Of a DNA stretch of 64,000 nucleotides, positions 57,523 to 64,000 are shown one piece after another. The DNA is from Thauera sp. JM12B12. GTDB lineage: Bacteria > Pseudomonadota > Gammaproteobacteria > Burkholderiales > Rhodocyclaceae. Every line of letters begins with the position of its first letter. Position 1 is the stretch's first letter. Both the position numbers and the translations under genes were made by a program. Under the pieces are notes generated by a model, which was given only the letters and a program-made list of their open reading frames with translations, searched no databases and was not told where the DNA came from. The DNA is taken from positions 806,001-870,000 of the forward strand of contig NZ_CP154859.1 in NCBI RefSeq assembly GCF_039614725.1, given 5' to 3'.

Positions 57523-58175
57523 GGCTGCACTTTACCCACTTCCTCCGCTACCAGGCGTGCCAACTGCTCGGGGCCGAAGCTCGGCAGGCTGCGTCCATTG
57601 ACGAAGAAGGTTGGTGTCTTGCTGACCTGCAACGCGGTCAGATCCTCGATGTCCTGCGCGAGCACGGCCTGGATCTCGGGCGTCTCCATGTCCTGCCGGG
57701 CGCGTCCCATGTCCAGGCCGGCGCGGGCGGCTGCTTCGAAGGCGATGCCGATGTTGGGCGCCGCGTGGTCGGCCCACTCCGGTTGCGTGGCCAGCAGCGC
57801 CTCGAGCACCGGGGTGTAGAGTCCCTGCTTGCGCGCAGCCTCGATCAGTTTCACCACCTGGTCCGAGCCGTGATGGAAGGGCGCATAGCGCAGCGCAAGC
57901 CGGACCTTGTCCGGATGCTGGGCCATGATCTGCTTGACGATCGGATAGAAGGCGCGGCAGGTCTCGCAGGCGGGATCGAAGAACTCGACGATGGTGACCG
58001 GCGCGTTCTGCGGCCCGATGATCGGGGTATGCATCCGCACGAGGCGGCTTCCTTCCACAGCGACGCGCGTGTCCTGCTCGGCCTGTGTGCGGTCGCGATA
58101 GGCATCCATGCCGAAGTAAAAGGCCAGGCCGAGGATCAGCAACACGGCGAGTGCCAGGAGTTTTCGTGTGTTCAT
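57519..58175 (-). CDS. DsbA-family thiol-disulfide oxidoreductase, membrane-anchored
   Basis: The 218-residue protein has an N-terminal membrane anchor (about 5-23), a thioredoxin domain with active site C70-E-T-C73 in [12 protein letters not shown] and a cis-Pro segment [10 protein letters not shown], and a DsbA-type helical insert. It should form disulfides in exported proteins together with the DsbB-like protein encoded upstream (overlap at 58172-58175). Partners of this kind resemble BdbC/BdbD pairs. The metal-resistance setting suggests that its targets include Cys-containing periplasmic proteins. Confidence 0.92.
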   Translation of the reverse strand: MNTRKLLALAVLLILGLAFYFGMDAYRDRTQAEQDTRVAVEGSRLVRMHTPIIGPQNAPVTIVEFFDPACETCRAFYPIVKQIMAQHPDKVRLALRYAPFHHGSDQVVKLIEAARKQGLYTPVLEALLATQPEWADHAAPNIGIAFEAAARAGLDMGRARQDMETPEIQAVLAQDIEDLTALQVSKTPTFFVNGRSLPSFGPEQLARLVAEEVGKVQP

Positions 58176-58597
58176 TTACGGGTCCTTATCAGATAAATCG
58201 TCAGGGCGGCGGCGATGGCGAGGAAGGCCGCCAGCGATAGCCAGGGAATCTGGATGTCGCCAAGGATGACCAGGGCTTGCTGGCTGCACGAGGGGCCGGT
58301 GCCGCACGGCACCCACCACTGTGGCACCCAGCCTGCGATCAGTGCGCTGTGATAGGCGGCCAGCGCGAGACCAGCGAGCGCGAATGGCAGCGCATACACC
58401 GCACCGCGCCGGTCCTCGGCGAACACGGCCATGCCCAGAATGAGGGCGAGCGGGAACATGGCGATCCGCTGGTACCAGCACAGCACGCAGGGCGTCATGC
58501 CCATCACTTCACCGATGAAGAGCGCGCCCAGCGTGGATACCAGAGCCACGGCCCAGGCGGCCATCAGCCACCACCATTGGGTTCGTTTGTCGTGCAT
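58172..58597 (-). CDS. DsbB-like disulfide bond formation membrane protein
   Basis: The 141-residue protein has four hydrophobic segments, the first active pair TPCVLCWYQR (C37, C40) and a second pair in the WVPCGTGPSC loop. It re-oxidises the adjacent DsbA-like protein by passing electrons to quinone. I choose the ATG at 58597 because the first helix follows at once; the frame is open for about 76 residues upstream, but that part is not DsbB-like. Overlap by 4 nt with the DsbA-like gene indicates one operon. Confidence 0.9.
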   Translation of the reverse strand: MHDKRTQWWWLMAAWAVALVSTLGALFIGEVMGMTPCVLCWYQRIAMFPLALILGMAVFAEDRRGAVYALPFALAGLALAAYHSALIAGWVPQWWVPCGTGPSCSQQALVILGDIQIPWLSLAAFLAIAAALTIYLIRTRK

Positions 58598-58739
58598 CGA
58601 GTCGATCTCGAGGGTTGGTTCCCAGGCTTCGGGAGGGGCGGACGCCATAGGCAGTGCCCGGACGTCCGCAATGGAGCACACCGCCGCTACCGTGCGGCGC
58701 GCGCTCGAAGACGAGGGGAAGACAGGGGTGGGCTGCCGC

Positions 58740-59078
58740 TCAGGCAGCGAGGCGCCACTTGGGGCGTTCAGGCTCGGTGACCAGCGCAGACGCGTTGAAG
58801 TCCCGCCCGGCGTCGACGAGGACATGGCCCAGTCCTGTCAATGGCAGACGACCCGCATCGAGCAGTGCCGCGCTCGCCAGGATCTGGCAGAAACCGCAGT
58901 CGGCGTGAAGCTGCCCTTTCATCCCTTCATCGCCTTCATCCACCTGACAGGTATGTGGATGGTGGTCGCCGTGGCTGGTCGCGAAACCGGCCGATTCCAA
59001 GCAGTACGCCTCCAGGCCCGCCGAAGCGAACTGAAGTGGAACGAGCAGCAGGAAGAAGATGGCAAGCCAACGGTGCAT
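58740..59078 (-). CDS. CzcI-like small periplasmic protein, second copy
   Basis: The 112-residue protein has a signal peptide (MHRWLAIFFLLLVPLQFASA), the AYC motif after cleavage, a SHGDHHPHTCQ His-rich segment, a CGFCQ motif and the terminal PERPKW. Features and length match the CzcI-like protein at 48947-49297, but the sequence between the motifs differs. It lies upstream of the DsbB gene on the same strand and is 109 bp from the CadR-type regulator. Confidence 0.83.
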   Translation of the reverse strand: MHRWLAIFFLLLVPLQFASAGLEAYCLESAGFATSHGDHHPHTCQVDEGDEGMKGQLHADCGFCQILASAALLDAGRLPLTGLGHVLVDAGRDFNASALVTEPERPKWRLAA

Positions 59079-59187
59079 GGGCGACGATTTTAACTCCGGC
59101 CCGTTGGCTGACGGCTCATATCGCGACCATGAACGTACCGGAGCGCTGGCACCCCACATTGTGGTCACGCCGCCACCGAACCGCAGA

Positions 59188-59622
59188 TCATTGCGCATGC
59201 TCATCGTGGCACACACAGACATCCCCCCGCGTCGGCGCCTCGAGCTCATGCAGGATGCCGCATTGCGCCGCACGATCGGGGGCACCGCACTGGTTGCGCA
59301 GGGCGACGAGTTGGCGCTCGAGCATTTGCAGGGTGTCGAGACGCGCGCGGACACGGGTGAGTTGGGAGTCGATCAACGCGTCGACCTCAGCACAGTCGGT
59401 TGTGGGGTCGTCCACGAAGCGCAGCAGTTGCGCGACGTCGACCAAGGCAAGGTCCAGTGCCCGGCAGTGGCGGATGAACGCGAGGCGCTCAAGGTGCCCA
59501 CCCGCGTAGGCCCGATATCCATTGGGGCTGCGGGAAGGCGCCGGGAGCAGACCGATCCGTTCGTAGTAGCGGATGGTTTCGACCTCGACGTGCGCGGCCT
59601 TGGCCAATTCACCGATCTTCAT
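59188..59622 (-). CDS. CadR/PbrR-type MerR-family metal regulator
   Basis: The 144-residue MerR protein has an N-terminal winged helix-turn-helix (IGELAKAAHVEVETIRYYERIGLL) and the dimer helix with metal ligands C77 (DPTTDCAEV), C112 (LRNQCGA) and C121, close to the C77/C112/C119 set of Cd(II)-sensing CadR. A tail VCVCHDEHAQ adds Cys/His. It is divergent from a transporter, and a perfect dyad in a 19-bp promoter spacer sits between them, the classic target of MerR activators. ATG 59622 has GAGGAG upstream. Confidence 0.93.
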   Translation of the reverse strand: MKIGELAKAAHVEVETIRYYERIGLLPAPSRSPNGYRAYAGGHLERLAFIRHCRALDLALVDVAQLLRFVDDPTTDCAEVDALIDSQLTRVRARLDTLQMLERQLVALRNQCGAPDRAAQCGILHELEAPTRGDVCVCHDEHAQ

Positions 59623-59664
59623 CGCCTGCATCTCCTCATTGCAACCGCCCAACAGCTTAACCGC

Positions 59665-59695
59665 TTGACCCTGTAGTGGCTACAGGGTGTGTGAT
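59665..59695 (+). promoter_or_regulatory. MerR-type promoter/operator for the CDF-like transporter
   Basis: -35 TTGACC (59665-59670) and -10 TGTGAT (59690-59695) are separated by 19 bp, longer than the usual 17. The spacer holds the perfect dyad ACCCTGTAG-TGG-CTACAGGGT (59668-59688). This geometry is characteristic of promoters activated by MerR proteins, which twist the DNA; here the regulator would be the adjacent CadR-type protein. Confidence 0.85.
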
Positions 59696-59725
59696 GCACC
59701 CCTCGCCCACGTAAAGGAGAAAACC

Positions 59726-60361
59726 ATGGCCGGCTGTTGTTCCCACTCCACCTGCGATGCCAGCGCAGCGAGCCCGCGCTTCCGCCAAGCACTGTGGATT
59801 GCATTGATCGTGAATGCGGCGATGTTCTTGGTCGAATTCGTCGCCGGCCTTGCAGTCGGTTCGGTCGCCCTATGGGCCGACGCCCTCGATTTCGCAGGAG
59901 ATGCCGCCAACTATGCGCTGTCGCTGACGGTGCTGTCGTGGGGATTGATATGGCGGGCACGCGCGGCCTTGCTCAAGGGCGTGGCGATGGTGCTTTTCGG
60001 CGCCGTTGTAATGGCACGCGCCCTGTGGGCCTTCCAGCACGGCGTGACGCCTGAGCCGATTACGATGGGCGTGGTCGGCATCCTCGCACTGCTCGCCAAC
60101 GCAGGGGTGGCGATGATGTTGTATCGATTTCGCGCGGGCGACGCGAACATGCGTTCGGTGTGGCTGTGCAGCCGCAACGATGCGATCGGCAATCTCGCGG
60201 TGATCCTGGCGGCGGCAGGCGTCTTCGGTACCGGAAGCGCATTGCCGGACCTTGTCGTTGCACTGGTGATGTCCGGGCTCGCGCTGTGGTCGGGGCTTGT
60301 CATCGTCGCTCACGCCCGGCGCGACATCGGCGACGCACGACAAGTCCATCAGAAGGGATGA
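59726..60361 (+). CDS. Cation transporter related to CDF family
   Basis: The 211-residue membrane protein has about six hydrophobic segments, a Cys-rich N-terminus (MAGCCSHSTCD), the second-helix motif SVALWADALDFAGDAANY and a fifth-helix motif SRNDAIGNLAV. These correspond to the two metal-site motifs of cation diffusion facilitators, though the usual His of HxxxD is replaced. There is no cytoplasmic C-terminal domain, so it is shorter than CzcD. GGAG precedes the ATG at 59726. It is expected to be induced by Cd, Pb or Zn through the divergent MerR regulator. Confidence 0.88.
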   Translation: MAGCCSHSTCDASAASPRFRQALWIALIVNAAMFLVEFVAGLAVGSVALWADALDFAGDAANYALSLTVLSWGLIWRARAALLKGVAMVLFGAVVMARALWAFQHGVTPEPITMGVVGILALLANAGVAMMLYRFRAGDANMRSVWLCSRNDAIGNLAVILAAAGVFGTGSALPDLVVALVMSGLALWSGLVIVAHARRDIGDARQVHQKG

Positions 60362-60754
60362 GGACAGCGGAGCGACGTGCTTGAGGCAATGACAGGTTTC
60401 GAGGCCCAGCGGCCATCAGGATGGCAGGATTGTGGAGAGGAGGACGGGCAGCTGATGGCCGATAGTGTGAGTTGATGAAAAGAGTAAGCGGTCATCCCGT
60501 TCGGATAACTGCGTGCCGGCTTTGATGACCGCAGCGGCCCTCCCGCCAGGGTCCGATTGATACGCTCCCCGTCCAGCGCCATCTTGCTTTTCTTGCGCCG
60601 GATCGCCGCTAGATGATCGGGCGGCAGCGCCATCAGGCCGTGCTTCAGCAGCGCCCATTCCGCCGCGCTCAGGCGCGGAACGTCGGCCAGTTGGCGGCAG
60701 CAGGCAGTACGCCGGCGGCGGCTGGCAGCCGGTCGCGCTCGCGCACGCCTGAGC
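60362..60754. other. Gene-poor junction, possible remnant of an insertion sequence
   Basis: No convincing gene is seen in these 393 bp at the right edge of the metal-resistance block. On the minus strand a short relic-like frame (about 60690-60530) has helical, Lys/Arg-rich coding character (AAIRRKKSKMALDGERINR) but no start or family. Just beyond it, GTAAGCGG (60484-60491), with complement CCGCTTAC, resembles the ends of IS66-type elements. A remnant is possible but unproved. Confidence 0.3.
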
Positions 60755-61588
60755 TCAGGCGCGCTCCGGCGTGAGCCGGGTGAGGACTGCGCGGACGAAG
60801 GCGTGCGCATCGGCTGCGTAGTCCCAGCGCTCGATGACGCAGTCGCCGCGTCCCGCGTCCTCGCCCGGCGGATCTGCACCGCGTCCCCCGGGCCCCCCGT
60901 GCCAGCGCACGATATTCACCGAATTGGGAAACCCGGGGCGGGTGCGCGCGGACACGGCGGTGCCCGCCTGCACCACCCACAGCCGGCGCGCCAGGCCGGG
61001 CGGCGCCAGCATGTAGGGCAGGTGGATGTGCCCGCCCAGCACGAGGTCCGCGCCCGCGGCCGCCCACGCCCGCAGGGCGGCATGGTGGCCGCGCAGCAGG
61101 TGCCTGCGGTCCTCGGGCCGGCACACGGCCGCCGGCTGATGCACGACCACCACGCGCAGCTGCCGCGGTCGGGCCGTGCGGAGCAGGGCGGTCACGCGAT
61201 CGATCTGCAGCGGCGACACCTCGCCGTGCTTGTGCCGCCAGGCGCGGGTGGTGTTGACGCCGACGACGAGCAGGTCCCGCGACGCATGAACGGGCTCGAG
61301 ATCGGCCCCGAACGCGCGGGCATAGCGCGCGTAGGGCTGCACCGTGCGCGCCCACAGATCGAAGAGCGCGATGTCGTGGTTGCCCGGTATGGCGAGCAGC
61401 GGTGCGCCGAGGCGCTCGACGAAGGCCCTCGCGGCGCGGAACTGGGCAGGCCGTGCCCTTTGCGTGATGTCCCCCGACAGCACCACCAGGTCGGGGCGCT
61501 CGCGGGCGGCCAGCGCGAGCAGGGCCTCGATCACCTGCGCGCGCTCGGTGCCGAAATGGGTGTCGGAGAGATGGAGCAGCACGCTCAT
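60755..61588 (-). CDS. Metallophosphoesterase (calcineurin-like)
   Basis: The 277-residue protein has the complete metal set: D9-x-H11 (SDTHFG), D40 (SGDITQR), GNHD, a His in VVVHQP and GGHIH. Such enzymes use two metal ions to cut phosphodiesters or monoesters; the cAMP phosphodiesterase-like and UDP-sugar hydrolase-like subgroups are candidates. The ATG at 61588 overlaps the stop of the lipid kinase gene by 4 nt, so the pair is coupled and the phosphoesterase may act on lipid-head groups. The frame stays open upstream, antiphase to the kinase. Confidence 0.9.
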   Translation of the reverse strand: MSVLLHLSDTHFGTERAQVIEALLALAARERPDLVVLSGDITQRARPAQFRAARAFVERLGAPLLAIPGNHDIALFDLWARTVQPYARYARAFGADLEPVHASRDLLVVGVNTTRAWRHKHGEVSPLQIDRVTALLRTARPRQLRVVVVHQPAAVCRPEDRRHLLRGHHAALRAWAAAGADLVLGGHIHLPYMLAPPGLARRLWVVQAGTAVSARTRPGFPNSVNIVRWHGGPGGRGADPPGEDAGRGDCVIERWDYAADAHAFVRAVLTRLTPERA

Positions 61589-62625
61589 GGGGCCGCCCGC
61601 GGCGCGTGGGGCGTGTCCGCGGCGTCGTCGCCGCGGAGCAGGTACAGGGGCGTGTCGAGCACGCGGATTTCGATCGGCGTGCGCATGCGCGTCACCTCGC
61701 CGTCGCAGGCCACGACCACCTTGCGGTGTCCTGGCGCCAGGGTCGGCCTCACCACCATGTGCGTGAACTCGAAGCGCTCCACCCCGGCGGCCTCCCTGAG
61801 CCGGCCCATCGCCCCGTGCGCCATCAGCCCGAGCATCGCCAGCGTCCCGATCGGCCGCAGCACCAGCGCGGCGAGGCTGCCGTCGCCGGGCGTGCCGGGC
61901 AGGGTGTCCTCCGGTTCCGCGCCGAACTGCTGCAGCTGGAGCGGGTTGTTGCCCACGAAGAGCGTCAGCGTGTGCACGTCGCGCGCCGTGGCACCGGTCT
62001 CGATGTGCAGGCGCAGCCGGCGCTGCGCGCGCAGCAGCGTCGCGAAGGCCGCCACGAAAGCCACCCAGCGGCTGCGGCCGAAGCGCGCCTTGAAGGCCTC
62101 GCGGTCCTGCAGCAACTCCGGGTAGAGGCCGAGGCTGGCATTGACCAGGAAGACGCGGTCGTTGATCGACCCCACCTGCACCGGCTGCGGACGCGCATCG
62201 GCCAGCTGTCTTGCGGCGGCGAGCGGATCGGTGGGGATGCCGTGCGTGCGCGCGAAGTAATTGAAAGTGCCGTAGGGGATGACGCCCATCGCGCAACCCG
62301 CCGCGTGCGCCGCGCGCGCCACCGTGCTGAGGCTGCCGTCGCCGCCGACCGCCACCACCGCCGTGCTGCGCGCCAGCGCCGCCGCCGCGGCCTCGGTGGC
62401 CACGCGTGGCAGATCGTCGGGCTCGCAGACGAGCAGCTCGCCCTTGCGCCCGCGTTCGGCGAGGGCCGATTCGATCACCGCACGCTTGGCGTCGACGTCC
62501 TGCGCGCCCGCCGCGGCGTTGATCACGAACAGCAGCGGGGACGCCGGGTCGAGCCGGGGGGCCGCGATCGCGGCCGGCCGCGTGCGGGCTCCCCCCGGGG
62601 ACCAGGGCTCGACGTCTTCAGGCAC
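61585..62625 (-). CDS. Diacylglycerol kinase family lipid kinase
   Basis: The 346-residue protein has the DAGK catalytic fold: an NAAAG nucleotide loop at the start, AVGGDGSLSTVARAAHAAG for ATP binding, and GTFNYFAR where the family often has GTxNDFAR, so the Asp is Tyr. It should phosphorylate a lipid or sphingoid substrate at the inner membrane. The N-terminal 30 residues look disordered. It is translated together with the phosphoesterase that overlaps its stop. Confidence 0.9.
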   Translation of the reverse strand: MPEDVEPWSPGGARTRPAAIAAPRLDPASPLLFVINAAAGAQDVDAKRAVIESALAERGRKGELLVCEPDDLPRVATEAAAAALARSTAVVAVGGDGSLSTVARAAHAAGCAMGVIPYGTFNYFARTHGIPTDPLAAARQLADARPQPVQVGSINDRVFLVNASLGLYPELLQDREAFKARFGRSRWVAFVAAFATLLRAQRRLRLHIETGATARDVHTLTLFVGNNPLQLQQFGAEPEDTLPGTPGDGSLAALVLRPIGTLAMLGLMAHGAMGRLREAAGVERFEFTHMVVRPTLAPGHRKVVVACDGEVTRMRTPIEIRVLDTPLYLLRGDDAADTPHAPRAAP

Positions 62626-62743
62626 GCTGCGCCCGCGCGGAACTGTGCAAGTTCATCAGGAGTCCATCGATCGGTACTGAACAAAGTCTAGCGCCTGCCG
62701 ATCGGGACGGGGTCCGTCCAGCCTCGGCAGGTGCGCCATCGGG

Positions 62744-63418
62744 ATGATCGTGAAGCAGAAGAACGACGAGGCGCCGTCGGCATCGGGGCCCATGAACGAC
62801 AGACGCAGGGCGACCGTGGAACGGATCGCCGGGGCGCAGCTCGCGTCGATGAACGGCACGATGGCCGATGCGCTCGGCCAGAGCAACCGCCAGCGCGTGG
62901 TGTGGCTGGGCCTGCTGGCGATGCCGCTGCTGTTTCCGGTCGCGCTCCCCGGCATGGCCTCGGCGGTGGGCGCCGTCTGCCTGCTGATCGCGTTCGGGGT
63001 GGTGATGGGCCAGCCCCTGCCCTTGCCGCGCTGGCTCGCCCGGCGCGAGATGAACGGCCGCGCCCGCGCCTTGCTGGAACGCATGCTCGGCCGCGTCGTG
63101 AAGCTGATCGCCCTGTGGGGGCGGCCGCGCCTGCTGGCGCTGAGCGACCGGCCGGCCCGCGTGCTGAACGGGGTGATGCTGTCCGCCGCCGGGCTGTCGA
63201 TGATGGTGCCGGTGCCGATCATCAGCTTCGACAACGTGCTGCCGGCGCTGGCCATCGTGCTGATGTCATGGGGGCTGCGTCTGCGCGATGGCCTGATGCT
63301 GCTCGGCGGCTACCTGGCCACGCTGGTCGCGGTGGCCTCGGTGATGCTGCTGTGGTGGGGCGGGGCCTCGGTCGCAGCTGAAGTGCTGTCATGGGTCGGG
63401 CTGGCGCCCGGGCAGTGA
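62744..63418 (+). CDS. ExoD-family membrane protein
   Basis: The 224-residue protein has about four to five hydrophobic segments and the ExoD pattern: GMASAVGAVCLLIAFGVVMGQPLPLP, and PVPIISFDNVLPALAIVLMSWGLRLRDG. ExoD affects exopolysaccharide synthesis and alkali resistance in rhizobia; the molecular function is unknown. The ATG at 62744 begins a charged N-terminal tail; an in-frame ATG at 62792 is an alternative. It is divergent from the lipid kinase. Confidence 0.9.
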   Translation: MIVKQKNDEAPSASGPMNDRRRATVERIAGAQLASMNGTMADALGQSNRQRVVWLGLLAMPLLFPVALPGMASAVGAVCLLIAFGVVMGQPLPLPRWLARREMNGRARALLERMLGRVVKLIALWGRPRLLALSDRPARVLNGVMLSAAGLSMMVPVPIISFDNVLPALAIVLMSWGLRLRDGLMLLGGYLATLVAVASVMLLWWGGASVAAEVLSWVGLAPGQ

Positions 63419-63428
63419 GCACGCGGTC

Positions 63429-63650
63429 TCATGCCTGGCCGTGGCGCGCCAGGTAGCGTCGGATGGCCTGAACCAGCTGTTCTGCGCTCGCGTCGGGAGC
63501 CACCTCGATTCCGAGCCTGCGCGCCGTCTCGCGCGCGCTTTCGAGGTTCGCGCGGGTGCCGTCGCGCTCGGCGGTCCTGACCATCTCGCGCGCGCGCTCG
63601 ATGTCTTCGGCTGACTGCCGCTTGAACTGACTCAGGATCCAGTCGAGCAT
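63429..63650 (-). CDS. Small hypothetical protein, 73 residues
   Basis: No family is recognised. The 73-residue protein is helical and charged, with an N-terminal amphipathic helix (MLDWILSQFKRQSAEDIERA) and a C-terminal domain with EVAPDASAEQLVQAIRRYLA, similar in pattern to SAP/LEM-like short helical modules. A strong AGGAGG ribosome site precedes the ATG at 63650, supporting translation. It ends 11 bp from the convergent ExoD gene and lies next to a TrkA-type potassium protein gene. Confidence 0.75.
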   Translation of the reverse strand: MLDWILSQFKRQSAEDIERAREMVRTAERDGTRANLESARETARRLGIEVAPDASAEQLVQAIRRYLARHGQA

Positions 63651-63729
63651 TTTTCGGGACCTCCTGCGAAGACAGCGGGATGAAGCGGACGGTGTGCATG
63701 CGCGCAAGGCGCAGCGGCAGCCCTGCCGG

Positions 63730-64000
63730 CTAGGCGCGGCGTCCGCTCGCCGCGAATGCCTCGACCTTCTTGGTGGGGCCGGACACGATCAGCAGGTCGT
63801 CGGCCCGCACGATGCTCCCCGGCTTGCCATGCTGGAAGTCCTCGTTCGCACGCTTGATGCCGACGATGGTGACGCCGAACTTCTCGCGCACGGCCGACTC
63901 GGCGAGCGACAGGTCGTGTGTCGCGGCCGGTGCGTGGATCTTGGCGATCGCAAAGCCGTCGTCGAATTCAATGTAGTCCATCATCCGGCCACTGATGAGG
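63730..64000 (-). CDS. TrkA/KtrA-type potassium channel regulatory protein, C-terminal part
   Basis: This is the C-terminal end of a protein whose start lies beyond the right edge; the frame is open to the edge. It contains the LISGRMMDYIEF linker typical after the RCK_N domain, and a TrkA_C (RCK_C) domain with REKFGVTIVGIKR and the RADDLLIVSGP ending. These cytoplasmic proteins bind nucleotides and control K+ uptake systems of the Trk/Ktr type. The ATG at 63984 is internal to the family alignment, so it is not the true start. Confidence 0.88.
   Translation of the reverse strand, partial: LISGRMMDYIEFDDGFAIAKIHAPAATHDLSLAESAVREKFGVTIVGIKRANEDFQHGKPGSIVRADDLLIVSGPTKKVEAFAASGRRA

Noticed and set aside
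58598..58825. Longer N-terminus for the DsbB-like protein
   Set aside because: The added 76 residues are Ser/Pro-rich, overlap the CzcI-like gene in another frame and are not part of the DsbB fold.
60669..61355. Minus-strand open frame overlapping the phosphoesterase
   Set aside because: Arg/Ala-rich shadow of the metallophosphoesterase, whose motifs are complete in the other frame.

Overview
The window is 64 kb of GC-rich DNA with densely packed genes, short intergenic gaps and many ATGA-type overlaps. Gene content suggests a betaproteobacterium of the Rhodocyclales, Thauera/Azoarcus-like: GltBD, a MaoC-Pta fusion next to AckA, GlmU and GlmS together, Lut/LUD lactate genes and a thermostable-hemolysin cluster. 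The genus is an inference and was not tested. No rRNA, tRNA, CRISPR array, phage or intact insertion sequence was seen.

Left part (1-25 kb), mostly housekeeping. The 3' part of gltB with gltD (glutamate synthase), then aroQ. A MocR-type regulator faces a LysE-family exporter across a compact divergent promoter. On the minus strand follow gamma-glutamyltransferase, acetate kinase and a MaoC-phosphate acetyltransferase fusion. glmU and glmS (UDP-GlcNAc supply) are separated by a REP-type inverted doublet. Next come a small unknown protein, an SRAP/YedK protein, the lactate-oxidation operon lutABC and mmsA. A two-gene minus-strand operon (20334-24358) encodes large proteins of no recognised family and is one of the main novelty candidates. 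A MarC membrane protein ends the section.

Middle part (25-35 kb). A tightly overlapping plus-strand set encodes a thermostable-hemolysin-family protein, an AMP-dependent ligase, a haem-oxygenase-fold oxidase and an SDR reductase, which looks like a small-molecule or lipid pathway. It is followed by a second REP doublet and a two-component system whose kinase has long low-complexity inserts. A 984-residue helical-repeat CHAT protease lies antisense to it, its 3' end overlapping the kinase.

Arsenic block (34.7-42 kb). ArsJ-associated GAPDH, ArsJ, ArsR, thioredoxin-type ArsC, Acr3, glutaredoxin-type ArsC, ArsH, an ArsP-like permease and a small CxxC protein cover arsenate reduction, arsenite export and organoarsenical handling. 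OvoA (ovothiol synthesis) follows, overlapped by an ADP-ribosylglycohydrolase-fold protein lacking the usual metal-site aspartates, then a ParDE-type toxin-antitoxin pair.

Heavy-metal block (46-60.4 kb). A sensor kinase and response regulator are transcribed away from a divergent operator. On the other side lie a DUF4148 protein, a CzcI-like protein, an HME-RND efflux system (outer-membrane, accessory, adaptor and pump subunits) and a His-rich periplasmic protein. Then come an apparently leaderless ArsR-type repressor, a Met-rich periplasmic protein, YnfA, a DsbA/DsbB-like pair, a second CzcI-like protein and a CadR-type MerR regulator divergent from a CDF-like transporter. Codon use appears less GC-extreme here, which fits acquisition by transfer. 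A gene-poor 390-bp stretch ends the block, followed by a phosphoesterase, a lipid kinase, an ExoD protein, a small unknown protein and the C-terminus of a TrkA-type protein cut by the window edge.
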